Shown: piece after piece, positions 1 to 7,471 of the stretch
Position numbering within the stretch: the first letter of the stretch is position 1
Layout: the number at the start of each line of letters is the position of its first letter
DNA from: Alphaproteobacteria bacterium
Lineage (GTDB): Bacteria > Pseudomonadota > Alphaproteobacteria > Micropepsales > Micropepsaceae
Direction: 5' to 3'
Length of the DNA: 58,746 bases
NCBI GenBank assembly: GCA_017983635.1
Contig: JAGOBA010000020.1
Coordinates: 1 to 58,746 of the forward strand
Made by a program: the position numbers and the translations under genes
Notes under the pieces: model-generated
What the model was told of the DNA's origin: nothing
What the model saw: the letters and a program-made list of their open reading frames with translations, nothing else
The model's database searches: none

Positions 1-111
1 AGTGCGGAGTGCCTACACCCGATCCCATCCCGAACTCGGCCGTGAAACGCTCCAGCGCCCATGATACTCAGGCTTAAGCCTCGGGAAAGTAGGCCGCCGC
101 CAGACCTGCTA
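1..111 (+). rRNA. rrf: 5S ribosomal RNA, 3' part
   Basis: The window begins inside a 5S rRNA gene. The conserved core CCGATCCCATCCCGAACTCG and the following GTGAAACGCTCCAGCGCC are present, and the 3' end GTAGGCCGCCGCCAGACCT ends near base 110. The 5' end lies outside the window. The 3' boundary is placed by eye and may be off by a few bases. Confidence 0.93.
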
Positions 112-185
112 ACGACAGACAACAAACTCAAACAACAGTGCGAACAAATCCTCTTTCCAATATCTCACTCCGTTCTCCGGATTGA

Positions 186-262
<77 letters not shown>

Positions 263-266
263 GTCT

Positions 267-303
267 ACGCCCTCGGGGGTTTCGCCCTCCGGGGGCGTTT
301 TTC
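267..303 (+). terminator. Rho-independent terminator of the rRNA operon
   Basis: ACGCCC near 267 pairs with GGGCGT near 293, enclosing further G/C pairing, and a run of T follows immediately. It sits right after the initiator tRNA, where the rRNA transcript should stop. Confidence 0.75.
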
Positions 304-377
304 GTTTCCGGCACACGTTTTGGGCGCCTTGACGCAGCGCCGCCCGCCCCGCACGCTTGGCCCCACGTGGAGGGGTG

Positions 378-1346
378 ATGAACGAGTACTTGTTGATTGC
401 GGCCGGGTTCGTGTTGCTGATCCTGGGGGCCGAGACGCTGGTGCATGGCGGCGTAGCGGTGGCGCGCCGGCTCAATGTGTCGCCGCTTTTGATTGGGGTC
501 ACGATCGTGGCCTACGGCACGTCGACGCCCGAGCTTTTGGTCAGCGTTCAAGCGTCGCTGCATGGGTCTTACGGGATCGCGGTCGGCAATGTCGTCGGCT
601 CGAACATCTTCAACATTCTCCTGATCCTTGGCGTCACGGCGATCATCGCGCCGATTGCGGTGTCGGCGCGGGCGATCGGGCGCGACGGCTTGTTTGCTTT
701 GATCGCGGCAGGACTTTTCATTTGGGTTGCTCTGCGCATGCCGGCGATGGGGTTTGCCGAAGGCGTGCTCTATCTCTCGGTGCTGCTTGCGATGGCGTTC
801 GTCGCCTACGGACAAGAGCGGTTGAGAGAGGAGCCGGCGGAGGACGAGTCGCGGCATATGCGCGAGCGCTCGCTTGACCATTCGGTTGTCATCGATCTTG
901 GGCTCATCCTCGTTGGCATCGGGCTGTTGGTGGTGGGCGCCGACATGTTGGTCGACGGCGCCGTCATCGTCGCGCGGCAGAATGGCGTTTCCGAGACGGT
1001 GATCGGCTTGACCCTGATCGCGGCCGGAACGTCGTTGCCCGAGCTCGCAACCTCGGTCGTGGCGGCGATCCGCGGCAACCCCGACATCGCGCTCGGCAAT
1101 GTGGTCGGCTCGAACATCTACAACATCCTGGCCATTCTGGGCGTCGCATCGCTGATCGGTCCGGTCGAGATCGATCCGGCGATCGTGCGCTTCGACATGT
1201 GGGTGATGCTGGCCGCGACCGTCGCGCTCTTCCCGCCGCTGCTTTTCGGGAGCCGGATCGGTCGATTCTACGGTTTGCTGCTGTTGCTCGGTTATCTCGC
1301 GTATTTGGGCTTCTTGTTGCGGGCGGCCGGCGTGGTTCATTTCTGA
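378..1346 (+). CDS. Calcium/sodium antiporter, CaCA family
   Basis: A 322-residue inner-membrane cation/Ca2+ exchanger of the YrbG/CaCA type. It has about ten hydrophobic segments in two inverted halves. Each half carries the family's alpha-repeat signature: YGTSTPELLVS near residue 47 with NVVGSNIFNI after it, and AGTSLPELATS near residue 215 with NVVGSNIYNI after it. The acidic E in each repeat is the expected cation ligand. I chose ATG 378, with GGAGGGG just upstream, over an in-frame TTG at 357. The length matches the family. No partner gene is evident, and it stands alone before the cys operon. Confidence 0.9.
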   Translation: MNEYLLIAAGFVLLILGAETLVHGGVAVARRLNVSPLLIGVTIVAYGTSTPELLVSVQASLHGSYGIAVGNVVGSNIFNILLILGVTAIIAPIAVSARAIGRDGLFALIAAGLFIWVALRMPAMGFAEGVLYLSVLLAMAFVAYGQERLREEPAEDESRHMRERSLDHSVVIDLGLILVGIGLLVVGADMLVDGAVIVARQNGVSETVIGLTLIAAGTSLPELATSVVAAIRGNPDIALGNVVGSNIYNILAILGVASLIGPVEIDPAIVRFDMWVMLAATVALFPPLLFGSRIGRFYGLLLLLGYLAYLGFLLRAAGVVHF

Positions 1347-1387
1347 AAATCGCGCGGTTTCACAATGGATCGGCGGAATACTCTTGA

Positions 1388-1436
1388 TTGACATGTTGCG
1401 ACTGCACAAATAGGGAGGCACCGAACAAACGGTGCC
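1388..1436 (+). promoter_or_regulatory. Possible promoter and leader hairpin before cysD
   Basis: TTGACA at 1388-1393 matches a consensus -35 box, but the -10 candidate around 1411 is weak. A perfect 7-bp stem, GGCACCG/CGGTGCC with loop AACAAA, lies at 1417-1436 and is followed by the GAAGGA ribosome-binding site of cysD. The hairpin could modulate cysD translation. I do not recognise a known riboswitch class in it. Confidence 0.35.
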
Positions 1437-1454
1437 AACCGAAGGACTTCCAAC

Positions 1455-2390
1455 TTGTCGAGCCCGGCCACAGCGACAGCGGTGTCGCGCACGCGTCATT
1501 CGCATCTTGCGCGGCTTGAGGCCGAGAGCATCACGATCATGCGCGAGGTCGCGGCCGAGTTCGAAAACCCGGTGATGCTCTATTCGATCGGCAAGGACTC
1601 GTCGGTGATGTTGCACCTGGCGATGAAGGCGTTCTATCCGGCGAAGCCCCCGTTTCCGTTTCTGCACGTCGACACGACCTGGAAGTTCCGGGAGATGATC
1701 CAGTTCCGGGACAAGATCGCCAAAGACCTTGGCATCAAGCTGCTCGTGCACACGAACCCCGACGGTCTGAAGCGCGGCATCAATCCCTTCGATTCCGGCT
1801 CGGCCTTGCACACGCAAGTCATGAAGACCGAGGCGCTGCGCCAGGCGCTGGACCAGTTCGGCTTCGACGCGGCCTTCGGCGGCGCGCGGCGCGACGAGGA
1901 GAAGAGCCGGGCGAAGGAGCGCATCTTCTCATTCCGCACGGCAGGCCACACCTGGGATCCGAAGAACCAGCGGCCGGAACTCTGGCGCGTGTTCAACGCG
2001 CGGATCAAGAAGGGCGAGTCCATCCGGGTGTTCCCGATCTCGAATTGGACCGAGCTCGACATCTGGGAATACATCCTGGCCGAGAACATTCCGATCGTGC
2101 CCTTGTACTTTGCGGCCAAGCGCCCGGTCGTGCTGCGCGACGGTGCGATCATTTTGCGCGACGACGAACGGATGAAGCTGCTCCCCGGCGAGACGGTGCA
2201 GGAGCGCGTCGTGCGCTTCCGCACGCTCGGCTGTTATCCGCTCACCGGCGGCGTGGAGTCGCCGGCCACCACGCTTGAGGAGATCGTGGCCGAGATGTTG
2301 GCCGCGCGCACTTCGGAGCGTGAAGGGCGCGTGATCGATCATGACGAGAACGCCTCCATGGAGAAGAAGAAGCGCGAGGGGTACTTCTGA
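1455..2390 (+). CDS. cysD: Sulfate adenylyltransferase subunit 2 (CysD)
   Basis: A 311-residue small subunit of ATP sulfurylase, which with CysN adenylylates sulfate to APS in the cytoplasm. The PP-loop signature [11 protein letters not shown] is near residue 43, and the family features [16 protein letters not shown] and [16 protein letters not shown] are intact, ending in the usual KKKREGYF tail. The start is a TTG at 1455, chosen because GAAGGA lies 8 bases upstream and no ATG fits the family N-terminus. The stop overlaps the cysNC start by one base (TGATG), so the two are translationally coupled. Confidence 0.96.
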   Translation: MSSPATATAVSRTRHSHLARLEAESITIMREVAAEFENPVMLYSIGKDSSVMLHLAMKAFYPAKPPFPFLHVDTTWKFREMIQFRDKIAKDLGIKLLVHTNPDGLKRGINPFDSGSALHTQVMKTEALRQALDQFGFDAAFGGARRDEEKSRAKERIFSFRTAGHTWDPKNQRPELWRVFNARIKKGESIRVFPISNWTELDIWEYILAENIPIVPLYFAAKRPVVLRDGAIILRDDERMKLLPGETVQERVVRFRTLGCYPLTGGVESPATTLEEIVAEMLAARTSEREGRVIDHDENASMEKKKREGYF

Positions 2391-4273
2391 TGCGCCCCGA
2401 GGAACTTCGCGCCTATCTCGCCAAGCAGCACGGCAAGTCGCTGCTCAGGTTTTTGACCTGCGGCTCGGTCGATGACGGCAAGTCGACGCTGATCGGGCGC
2501 TTGCTCTACGACACGAAGCTGGTGTTCGAAGATCAGCTGAAGACGCTGGCCAAGGATTCGAAGAAGCACGGCACGACCGGCGGCGACATGGATTTCGCAC
2601 TGCTGCTCGACGGGCTTGAGGCGGAGCGCGAGCAGGGCATCACGATCGACGTCGCCTATCGCTTCTTCGCCACCGAAAAACGCAAGTTCATCGTCGCCGA
2701 CACGCCGGGCCACGAGCAGTACACGCGCAACATGGCGACGGGGGCATCGAACTCCGACCTGGCCGTGATCCTGATCGATGCGCGCAAGGGCGTGCTGACC
2801 CAGACGCGGCGCCACGCCTATATCTGCTCGCTGCTCCGGATCCGGCATGTGGTTCTGGCGATCAACAAGATCGACCTCGTCGATTACTCTCAAAGCGCAT
2901 ACGACGCGATCGATGCCGAGTTCCGCGCGTTTGCGGGGAAGCTCGACTTTGCCTCGCTCGTCACCATTCCGATGTCGGCGCGCTTCGGCGACAACGTGAT
3001 CGAGCGCAGCCCGAAGATCGGCTGGTACAAGGGCCCGGCGCTGCTGCAGCACTTGGAGACCATCGACATCGCGACGGATGTGGAGAGCAAGCCGTTCCGC
3101 CTGCCGGTGCAGTGGGTGAACCGGCCGAACCTCGACTTCCGCGGCTTCGCGGGCACGATCGCCGGCGGCACGGTGCGCAAAGGCGATCCGGTCGTGGTCG
3201 CCAATTCCGGGCGCACGACGACGGTGTCGCGCATCGTGACCTATGACGGCGATTTGGAGATTGCGGCGGCCGGCGATGCGGTGACGCTGACGCTGGCCGA
3301 TGAGGTCGACGTCTCGCGCGGCGACGTGCTCGCGCAGGTCGCCGCGCGGCCGGAGGTGTCGGACCAGTTCGCGGCGCACATTCTCTGGATGGCGGAGGAG
3401 GAGCTGCTGCCCGGGCGCCAATATCTGATCAAGATCGGCACAAAGACGGTGCCGGCATCGGTGACGGAGCTCAAGCACAAGGTCGACGTGAACAGCCTGG
3501 AGTCGTTCGCGGCGAAGACGCTTGCGCTGAACGAAGTTGGCTTCTGCAATCTCTCGACCGCCTCGCCGATCGCGTTCGATCCGTATACGGACAATCGCGA
3601 CACGGGCGGGTTCATCGTGATCGACCGCTTCACCAACGGCACGGTCGGCGCGGGGATGATCGAGTTCGGCTTGCGCCGCGCGACGAACGTGCACTGGCAG
3701 GCGCTCGACGTGAACAAAGAGGCGCGGGCCGAGCTCAAGGGGCAGAAGCCCGCGATCCTGTGGTTCACCGGCCTGTCGGGCTCCGGCAAGTCGACGATCG
3801 CCAACATCGTCGAGCGCAAGCTTCTGGCCGCCGGGCGGCACACCTACATGCTGGACGGCGACAACGTGCGCCACGGGCTGAACCGCGACCTCGGCTTCAC
3901 CGATGCGGACCGGGTGGAGAATATCCGCCGCGTGGCGGAGGCGGCGAATCTCTTCGTCGATGCGGGGCTGATTGTGCTGGTGTCGTTCATCTCGCCGTTC
4001 CGCTCCGAGCGGCGCTCCGCGCGCGAGCTCGTGGCCAAGGACGAATTCCTGGAAGTCTTCATCGACACGCCGATCGAGGTTTGCATGACGCGCGACCCAA
4101 AGGGGCTCTACAAGCGCGCGAAGGCGGGCGAGATCAAAAACTTCACCGGCCTCGACTCGCCCTACGAAGCGCCCGAGGCGGCGGAAATCCACGTGAAGAC
4201 GGTCGACCTCTCGGCCGAAGCCGCCGCCGACGCGATCGTCGAGCGGCTGCGCCGGGCGAAGCTGATCGGATAG
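2390..4273 (+). CDS. cysNC: Bifunctional sulfate adenylyltransferase subunit 1 / APS kinase (CysNC)
   Basis: A 627-residue fusion. Residues about 18-430 form the CysN GTPase and its beta-barrel domains, with P-loop [13 protein letters not shown], switch [19 protein letters not shown] and NKIDLVD. Residues about 455-625 form the CysC APS kinase, with [35 protein letters not shown] and the lid segment DPKGLYKRA. With CysD it converts sulfate to APS and then PAPS. PAPS feeds sulfate assimilation and is also the donor for sulfotransferases such as the TPR-sulfotransferase at 31.3-33.2 kb (link inferred). It overlaps cysD by one base. Confidence 0.97.
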   Translation: MRPEELRAYLAKQHGKSLLRFLTCGSVDDGKSTLIGRLLYDTKLVFEDQLKTLAKDSKKHGTTGGDMDFALLLDGLEAEREQGITIDVAYRFFATEKRKFIVADTPGHEQYTRNMATGASNSDLAVILIDARKGVLTQTRRHAYICSLLRIRHVVLAINKIDLVDYSQSAYDAIDAEFRAFAGKLDFASLVTIPMSARFGDNVIERSPKIGWYKGPALLQHLETIDIATDVESKPFRLPVQWVNRPNLDFRGFAGTIAGGTVRKGDPVVVANSGRTTTVSRIVTYDGDLEIAAAGDAVTLTLADEVDVSRGDVLAQVAARPEVSDQFAAHILWMAEEELLPGRQYLIKIGTKTVPASVTELKHKVDVNSLESFAAKTLALNEVGFCNLSTASPIAFDPYTDNRDTGGFIVIDRFTNGTVGAGMIEFGLRRATNVHWQALDVNKEARAELKGQKPAILWFTGLSGSGKSTIANIVERKLLAAGRHTYMLDGDNVRHGLNRDLGFTDADRVENIRRVAEAANLFVDAGLIVLVSFISPFRSERRSARELVAKDEFLEVFIDTPIEVCMTRDPKGLYKRAKAGEIKNFTGLDSPYEAPEAAEIHVKTVDLSAEAAADAIVERLRRAKLIG

Positions 4274-4311
4274 CAGGGGCGGAGGCCCCGGCAGTTCACC
4301 CGGCGCCCCGG

Positions 4312-4545
4312 AGTGAATGATATGCGCGCATGCGTTTGATCCGTTTATGTGGCGGAATTCCGCGGAAACATCCGTTTGGTATCCGTTTGAAATCCGTCTG
4401 GTCAGCGTTTGCTCAGGCGCGGCGACCAAGTGAATGATATCTGCGGATGTGTTATATGCGTTATTGCGGCTGATCTGAGCCAAAAAATCCGTTCTGAATC
4501 CGTTATTTTGCCGTTCGGGATCCGTTATTCGGAGGCGTGAGCGGC
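4312..4545. repeat. Diverged 117-bp tandem repeat with AACGGAT motifs
   Basis: AGTGAATGATAT begins two units, at 4312 and 4429, exactly 117 bases apart. The units are diverged but align along their length. Each carries several ATCCGTT motifs (AACGGAT on the minus strand) at roughly 9-12 base spacing. The intergenic stretch 4274-4790 otherwise holds no gene I can support. In one minus-strand frame both units stay open and encode similar peptides, which is consistent with the 117-bp period being a multiple of three. Its role is unknown. Confidence 0.55.
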
Positions 4546-4790
4546 TGGACCGCCGCGACCAACGACGGCGCGTTCGCGCGAGGGCAGGGCGCTCGTGCGT
4601 CGTGCCGCAATGGTGGCAGGGCGATGGGTCCATGGTGCAGCCAAGCTCGATTCCGGCGTTGGAACAAATATAGAACATCTGCGCCGCGGCCGTCAAGCCA
4701 GAATCGCTTGGCCTCAATGAAACCCTCACGATCGGCGTTAGCCCCGCCCCCAGGAAGTGAAGCCGCGCCATTGTTCCGCGAAGGCGCGGC

Positions 4791-4950
4791 TGCACGCCCT
4801 CCCCAACGGCTCCACCGCCGGAGAGACAACGCGCTTTCGTTTTCGCTCTCGCTTGTCTCCCCCAAGTTTCACGAGAGTGAAACTTGGGGGAGTACGTGCG
4901 CGCGCCGCAGCGAAGCGAAGGCGTCGCTGCACGGGAGGGGGGCGGCAGAG
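4791..4950 (+). repeat. Dispersed palindromic repeat, copy 1
   Basis: The centre is a perfect 16-bp inverted repeat, CTCCCCCAAGTTTCAC at 4857-4872 and its complement at 4877-4892. It is followed by GTGCGCGCGCCGCAGCGAAG. A second copy with the same flanks lies at about 6445-6612 in the opposite orientation, although its palindrome arm sequence differs (AAACTGC instead of AAGTTTCAC). The outer boundaries are approximate. No gene is visible in 4546-5028. Confidence 0.6.
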
Positions 4951-5028
4951 CGTAGCCGAGTAGCGCCTGCCGCTGCGAAAGCATCCCCCAAAAAAACCAC
5001 CGCCGCATCCGGCGAGGCCCGCCTGGGT

Positions 5029-5782
5029 AATTTCGGTGACAGTGCACTTAACTCCCATCGCCGTCTTCCGGCGCGGGCTTGGGGCCGCGCTTGGCCGGTT
5101 TCAGGATGCGGCCGGTTTTGCGCTCTAACCGTGCAATGAATGTGTCGGAGCCAAGCGGGCGGCCGATTGTTTCCGCCTGACGCAGTCTCTGCGACAACTC
5201 CTCGTCCTCGCCCAGCTCAATCAAGCCTTTGAAGTTCGGATAGCGCGAAAGCACTGGCTCGCGTTCGGTGAGCCCGTCCGGCCGCCCGAGATGCGTATGG
5301 ACGCTGGACCATGGCCAGTCCGTCGCCCGCTTGCAGAGCCGCGCGCGCACCGGGTTGAGCGCCACATAGCGCAGCGCCGCGCCCAGGTGATCCTCGTCCA
5401 TCGCGACACAACCGAACCGGCCTTGCCAAAAGTGCCCGCTGCGCTGTTGGCGGGTGTGAACATGACCGGCGTAATAGCGATGCACCGGCGCGAGCGCGCG
5501 GCGCAGGCCATCCCGATCGCGCGGCACCAAGATCAGGTGCACATGATTGGGCATCAACACCCAGGCCCACACCGCGACACCGGCCGCGGTTGTGTACTCG
5601 GCCAGCAGGTCGCGATAGAGGCGATAGTCGGCGTCGCTGAAGAATGTGCGGGCGCGGCCGTTGCCACGCTGCGTGACGTGATGCGGCAGGCCGGGAAACA
5701 CTGCGCGCGCGAGACGAGCCATGCGGGGTAGGATAGGGCGGCGACTGTAGCTGAGTCAATTAAGTGCACTGTCACCGAAATT
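5029..5782 (-). mobile_element. RAYT (IS200-like) element with 23-bp inverted ends
   Basis: A perfect 23-bp inverted repeat bounds the transposase gene. AATTTCGGTGACAGTGCACT starts the left arm at 5029-5051, and its complement is at 5760-5782. The transposase stop codon falls inside the left arm. The outermost few bases also nearly match. A truncated second copy with the same left arm is at 6223-6416, so the element or its end has duplicated here. Confidence 0.7.
5048..5722 (-). CDS. REP-associated tyrosine transposase (RAYT), Y1 Tnp family
   Basis: A 224-residue protein with the IS200-like Y1 transposase fold. The N-terminus MARLARAVFPGLPHHVTQRG is typical of RAYTs. The HUH metal site is PNHVHLIL near residue 58, and a candidate catalytic tyrosine lies in HRYYAGHV near residue 83. 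The domain end has ALRYVALNPVRA and DWPWSS. A basic tail follows, ending GPKPAPEDGDGS. It is intact, lies on the minus strand inside 23-bp inverted repeats, and is likely responsible for mobilising short palindromic elements (family knowledge). Confidence 0.92.
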   Translation of the reverse strand: MARLARAVFPGLPHHVTQRGNGRARTFFSDADYRLYRDLLAEYTTAAGVAVWAWVLMPNHVHLILVPRDRDGLRRALAPVHRYYAGHVHTRQQRSGHFWQGRFGCVAMDEDHLGAALRYVALNPVRARLCKRATDWPWSSVHTHLGRPDGLTEREPVLSRYPNFKGLIELGEDEELSQRLRQAETIGRPLGSDTFIARLERKTGRILKPAKRGPKPAPEDGDGS

Positions 5783-5791
5783 TGCCCCAAG

Positions 5792-6076
5792 CTACGTAGA
5801 ACGAGGCACAAGCAGGCGCAGCGCGGCGATATCGATCGCTTCTAGAAATTCCATGCGCTTCGCCAACATTTCCACACCCAGCAGCATCTCGGCGGAGATT
5901 GGCGCAGACTTCTTTAGCGCAAGGGCGCAAAACTCTTCTAATGCAACGCCGTACTCACCAACGCGCACTAGGTCTTTTGCCAAGAATAGCTCCGCATCTG
6001 AAAAAAGCGGGCGCGCAGCATCAAACAGCTTAGCAAACTGCTGATCGAGTTGTTCAAAATGTGCCTCGCTTGTCAT
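5792..6076 (-). CDS. MafI-like immunity protein, orphaned from its toxin
   Basis: A 94-residue helical, acidic protein. The central pattern LVRVGEYGVALEEFCALAL followed by ISAEMLLGVEMLAKRME resembles the MafI family of immunity proteins (VGEYGLALE...), which neutralise polymorphic toxins. I chose ATG 6076 over a longer frame from 6139 because the remnant of a toxin tail ends in TGA overlapping this ATG (ATGA), a usual toxin-immunity junction. The toxin itself is broken off 145 bases upstream. Family assignment is by motif resemblance only. Confidence 0.65.
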   Translation of the reverse strand: MTSEAHFEQLDQQFAKLFDAARPLFSDAELFLAKDLVRVGEYGVALEEFCALALKKSAPISAEMLLGVEMLAKRMEFLEAIDIAALRLLVPRST

Positions 6077-6223
6077 GGGTTTATCGGCCACGGGTTCCGT
6101 GGAAGGTTGGTTGGATGCCCGGTAATAATTTTTTTCCATCCTCCACGATTACTCTGATATCGACTCCGTTCCTAGTGCCTTCAACAACCTCTCGCCCGTT
6201 GCTGCCCATTGTCCTCGTTGCGC
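6073..6223 (-). pseudogene. 3' remnant of a polymorphic toxin gene
   Basis: On the minus strand one frame reads GREVVEGTRNGVDIRVIVED, then a run of seven A, after which the sense continues in another frame as IITGHPTNLPRNPWPINP and stops in a TGA that overlaps the immunity ATG at 6076. The closing pattern (G..IITG.PTN.PRNP) is common at the end of secreted polymorphic toxins. One base is missing from the A tract relative to an open frame. The upstream part of the toxin is gone, replaced by the truncated RAYT copy. Confidence 0.6.
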
Positions 6224-6416
6224 TGGGTAATTTCGGTGACAGTGCACTTAACTCTCGTCGCCGTCTTCCGGCGCGGGCTTGGGGCCGCGCTTGGCCGGTT
6301 TCAGGATGCGGCCGGTTTTGCGCTCTAACCGTGCAACGAATGTGTCGGAGCCAAGCGGGCGGCCGATTGTTTCTGCCTGACGCAGTCTTTGCGACAACTT
6401 CTCGTCCTCGCCCAGC
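6223..6416 (-). pseudogene. Truncated second copy of the RAYT 3' end
   Basis: These 194 bases match 5023-5216 with about six differences and an offset of exactly 1200. They include the left inverted repeat and the last 55 or so codons of the transposase (from LGEDEKLSQRL to the stop). The N-terminal catalytic part is absent. The copy joins toxin-tail sequence on one side and unrelated sequence on the other. Confidence 0.85.
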
Positions 6417-6444
6417 ACCGGGTGGTTGTTACGTTCGCGGGTCG

Positions 6445-6612
6445 TTTGGCGCTGGCTTGCGGAGGCGGTGGTGCTGCCCCCCTCGAGTGCAGCCCGCCTT
6501 CGCTTCGCTACGGCGCGCGCACCCACTCCCCCAAACTGCGCAGCAGTTTGGGGGAGACAACAGACAAGCGCTCGTCTTTTGTTTGTCTCTTCAAACTGCG
6601 TAGCCGTTGGAG
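6445..6612 (-). repeat. Dispersed palindromic repeat, copy 2 (inverted)
   Basis: The core is a 14-bp perfect inverted repeat, CTCCCCCAAACTGC at 6526-6539 with its complement at 6543-6556. Next to it is GCCTTCGCTTCGCTACGGCG, the reverse complement of the flank of copy 1 at about 4891-4930, with a few changes. The repeat is therefore inverted relative to copy 1. The pair encloses the RAYT, the MafI-like gene and the toxin remnant. Boundaries are approximate. Confidence 0.6.
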
Positions 6613-6647
6613 GAAAATACGGGGACGGCTTACCTACTCACCTTCGC

Positions 6648-6960
6648 TCATTGCGGCGTAGGGTCGAGGTCGTCTTTCAAGCGTTCGATTTGATGCATCC
6701 GTTCGTGGAGGATCGTGACGATGCCGACGGTGCCGTCGTCGAGGCGTTTCCAATAGATGTAGTGCTTTTCGTGACGGCAGAAATAGCCGTCGATGCCGAA
6801 CTCGGCGGGAATCGGGCGCCAGGGGATGTCGCGGGCGGCGATGGCTTTGAATTTGGCGAAAAGGCCGCGGATGTAGGCGCCGGCCTGGGCCTCGCCCTAG
6901 GTGCGCGCGGGTAATCGTAGATTTCGTCCGAGCGATGTCCCGCGCCGTCTTGAAGGCGGT
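6648..6960 (-). pseudogene. ParE/RelE-family toxin, frameshifted
   Basis: From about 6897 down to 6648 one frame reads GEAQAGAYIRGLFAKF, then IPWRPIPAEFGIDGYFCRHE, HYIYWKRLDDGTVGIVTILHERMHQIERL, which is the C-terminal two thirds of a ParE-type toxin. The expected N-terminal helix (DEIYDY) is present just upstream but in a different frame, 14 instead of 15 bases before GEAQ, and no start codon fits. At least one and probably more indels separate the parts, so this is a decayed toxin (or an assembly with indel errors). It lies just after the antitoxin, as expected for a parDE operon. Confidence 0.65.
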
Positions 6961-7223
6961 CGTTTGCGCTTGCGCGCGTTTCGCTTGATCGCGGCGGCGG
7001 CGTCGAGCGGCCGATAGACGCCGTCGGGCGCGGAAAAGGCGCGCTTGAGCTCGGCCTTCAGGCGCGTGAGGGCTTCGGCGTCGGCGCGTTCTTTGTCGCG
7101 ACGGATCAGGTCGCGCACATATTCGTTCACGTTCTCGTAGGCGCCGTATTCGCCGACATTGGTGGTAACGTGTTCGCCGAGCACGCCGCTGACGCGCACG
7201 TTCAGGGTCACGGTTTTCGACAT
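6897..7223 (-). CDS. ParD-like type II antitoxin
   Basis: A 108-residue protein starting MSKTVTLNVRVSGVLGEHV and continuing with GAYENVNEYVRDLIRRDKER, the ribbon-helix-helix N-terminus of ParD/CopG-type antitoxins that bind their own promoter and the ParE toxin. The body to about residue 85 fits the family. The basic Arg-rich tail after that (RKRKRPPSRRR) looks like run-through into the former start of the toxin gene, in line with the toxin's frameshifts. The start is ATG 7223 with AGAGG upstream. A longer frame exists but lacks similarity. Confidence 0.75.
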   Translation of the reverse strand: MSKTVTLNVRVSGVLGEHVTTNVGEYGAYENVNEYVRDLIRRDKERADAEALTRLKAELKRAFSAPDGVYRPLDAAAAIKRNARKRKRPPSRRRGTSLGRNLRLPART

Positions 7224-7471
7224 TGGGGCCTCTGTAGCCGTCCACAACTCATGGAGTATTGAGGACAAAGTCAATGAAGCGCGGGGGGCGAAGAAGATGG
7301 GGTCGTCCCCATCGGAAGGATGCGCAGGCGGCGGTGGAGTGTCCGCCTCCGCTTCGCTACGGCAGATGCAGGCAAGATGCCTGCGGTCCCAGGTTGGGCT
7401 GAACGGGAGGAGGGGGCGGCGCGAGCGTTGCCGGTGGATCACTATTCCCAGCCCCCATCACCCAACCCCCA
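7224..7471. other. Intergenic region with small hairpins
   Basis: No gene is supported here. It should hold the antitoxin promoter. Two hairpins are visible: GATGGGG/CCCCATC at 7296-7313 and GCAGGCA/TGCCTGC at 7368-7384. CCGCTTCGCTACGGC next to the second resembles the flank of the palindromic repeats at 4.8 and 6.5 kb. A short direct repeat, CCCCCATCACCC, occurs twice near 7455-7480. Confidence 0.5.

Noticed and set aside
1347..1454. SAM-II or SAM/SAH riboswitch before cysD
   Set aside because: The conserved core sequences of those classes are not present; only a simple hairpin remains.
2339..5047. A 902-residue minus-strand open frame
   Set aside because: It is antisense to cysNC and follows its codon bias as a shadow; only the 4312-4545 portion, outside cysNC, deserved separate mention.
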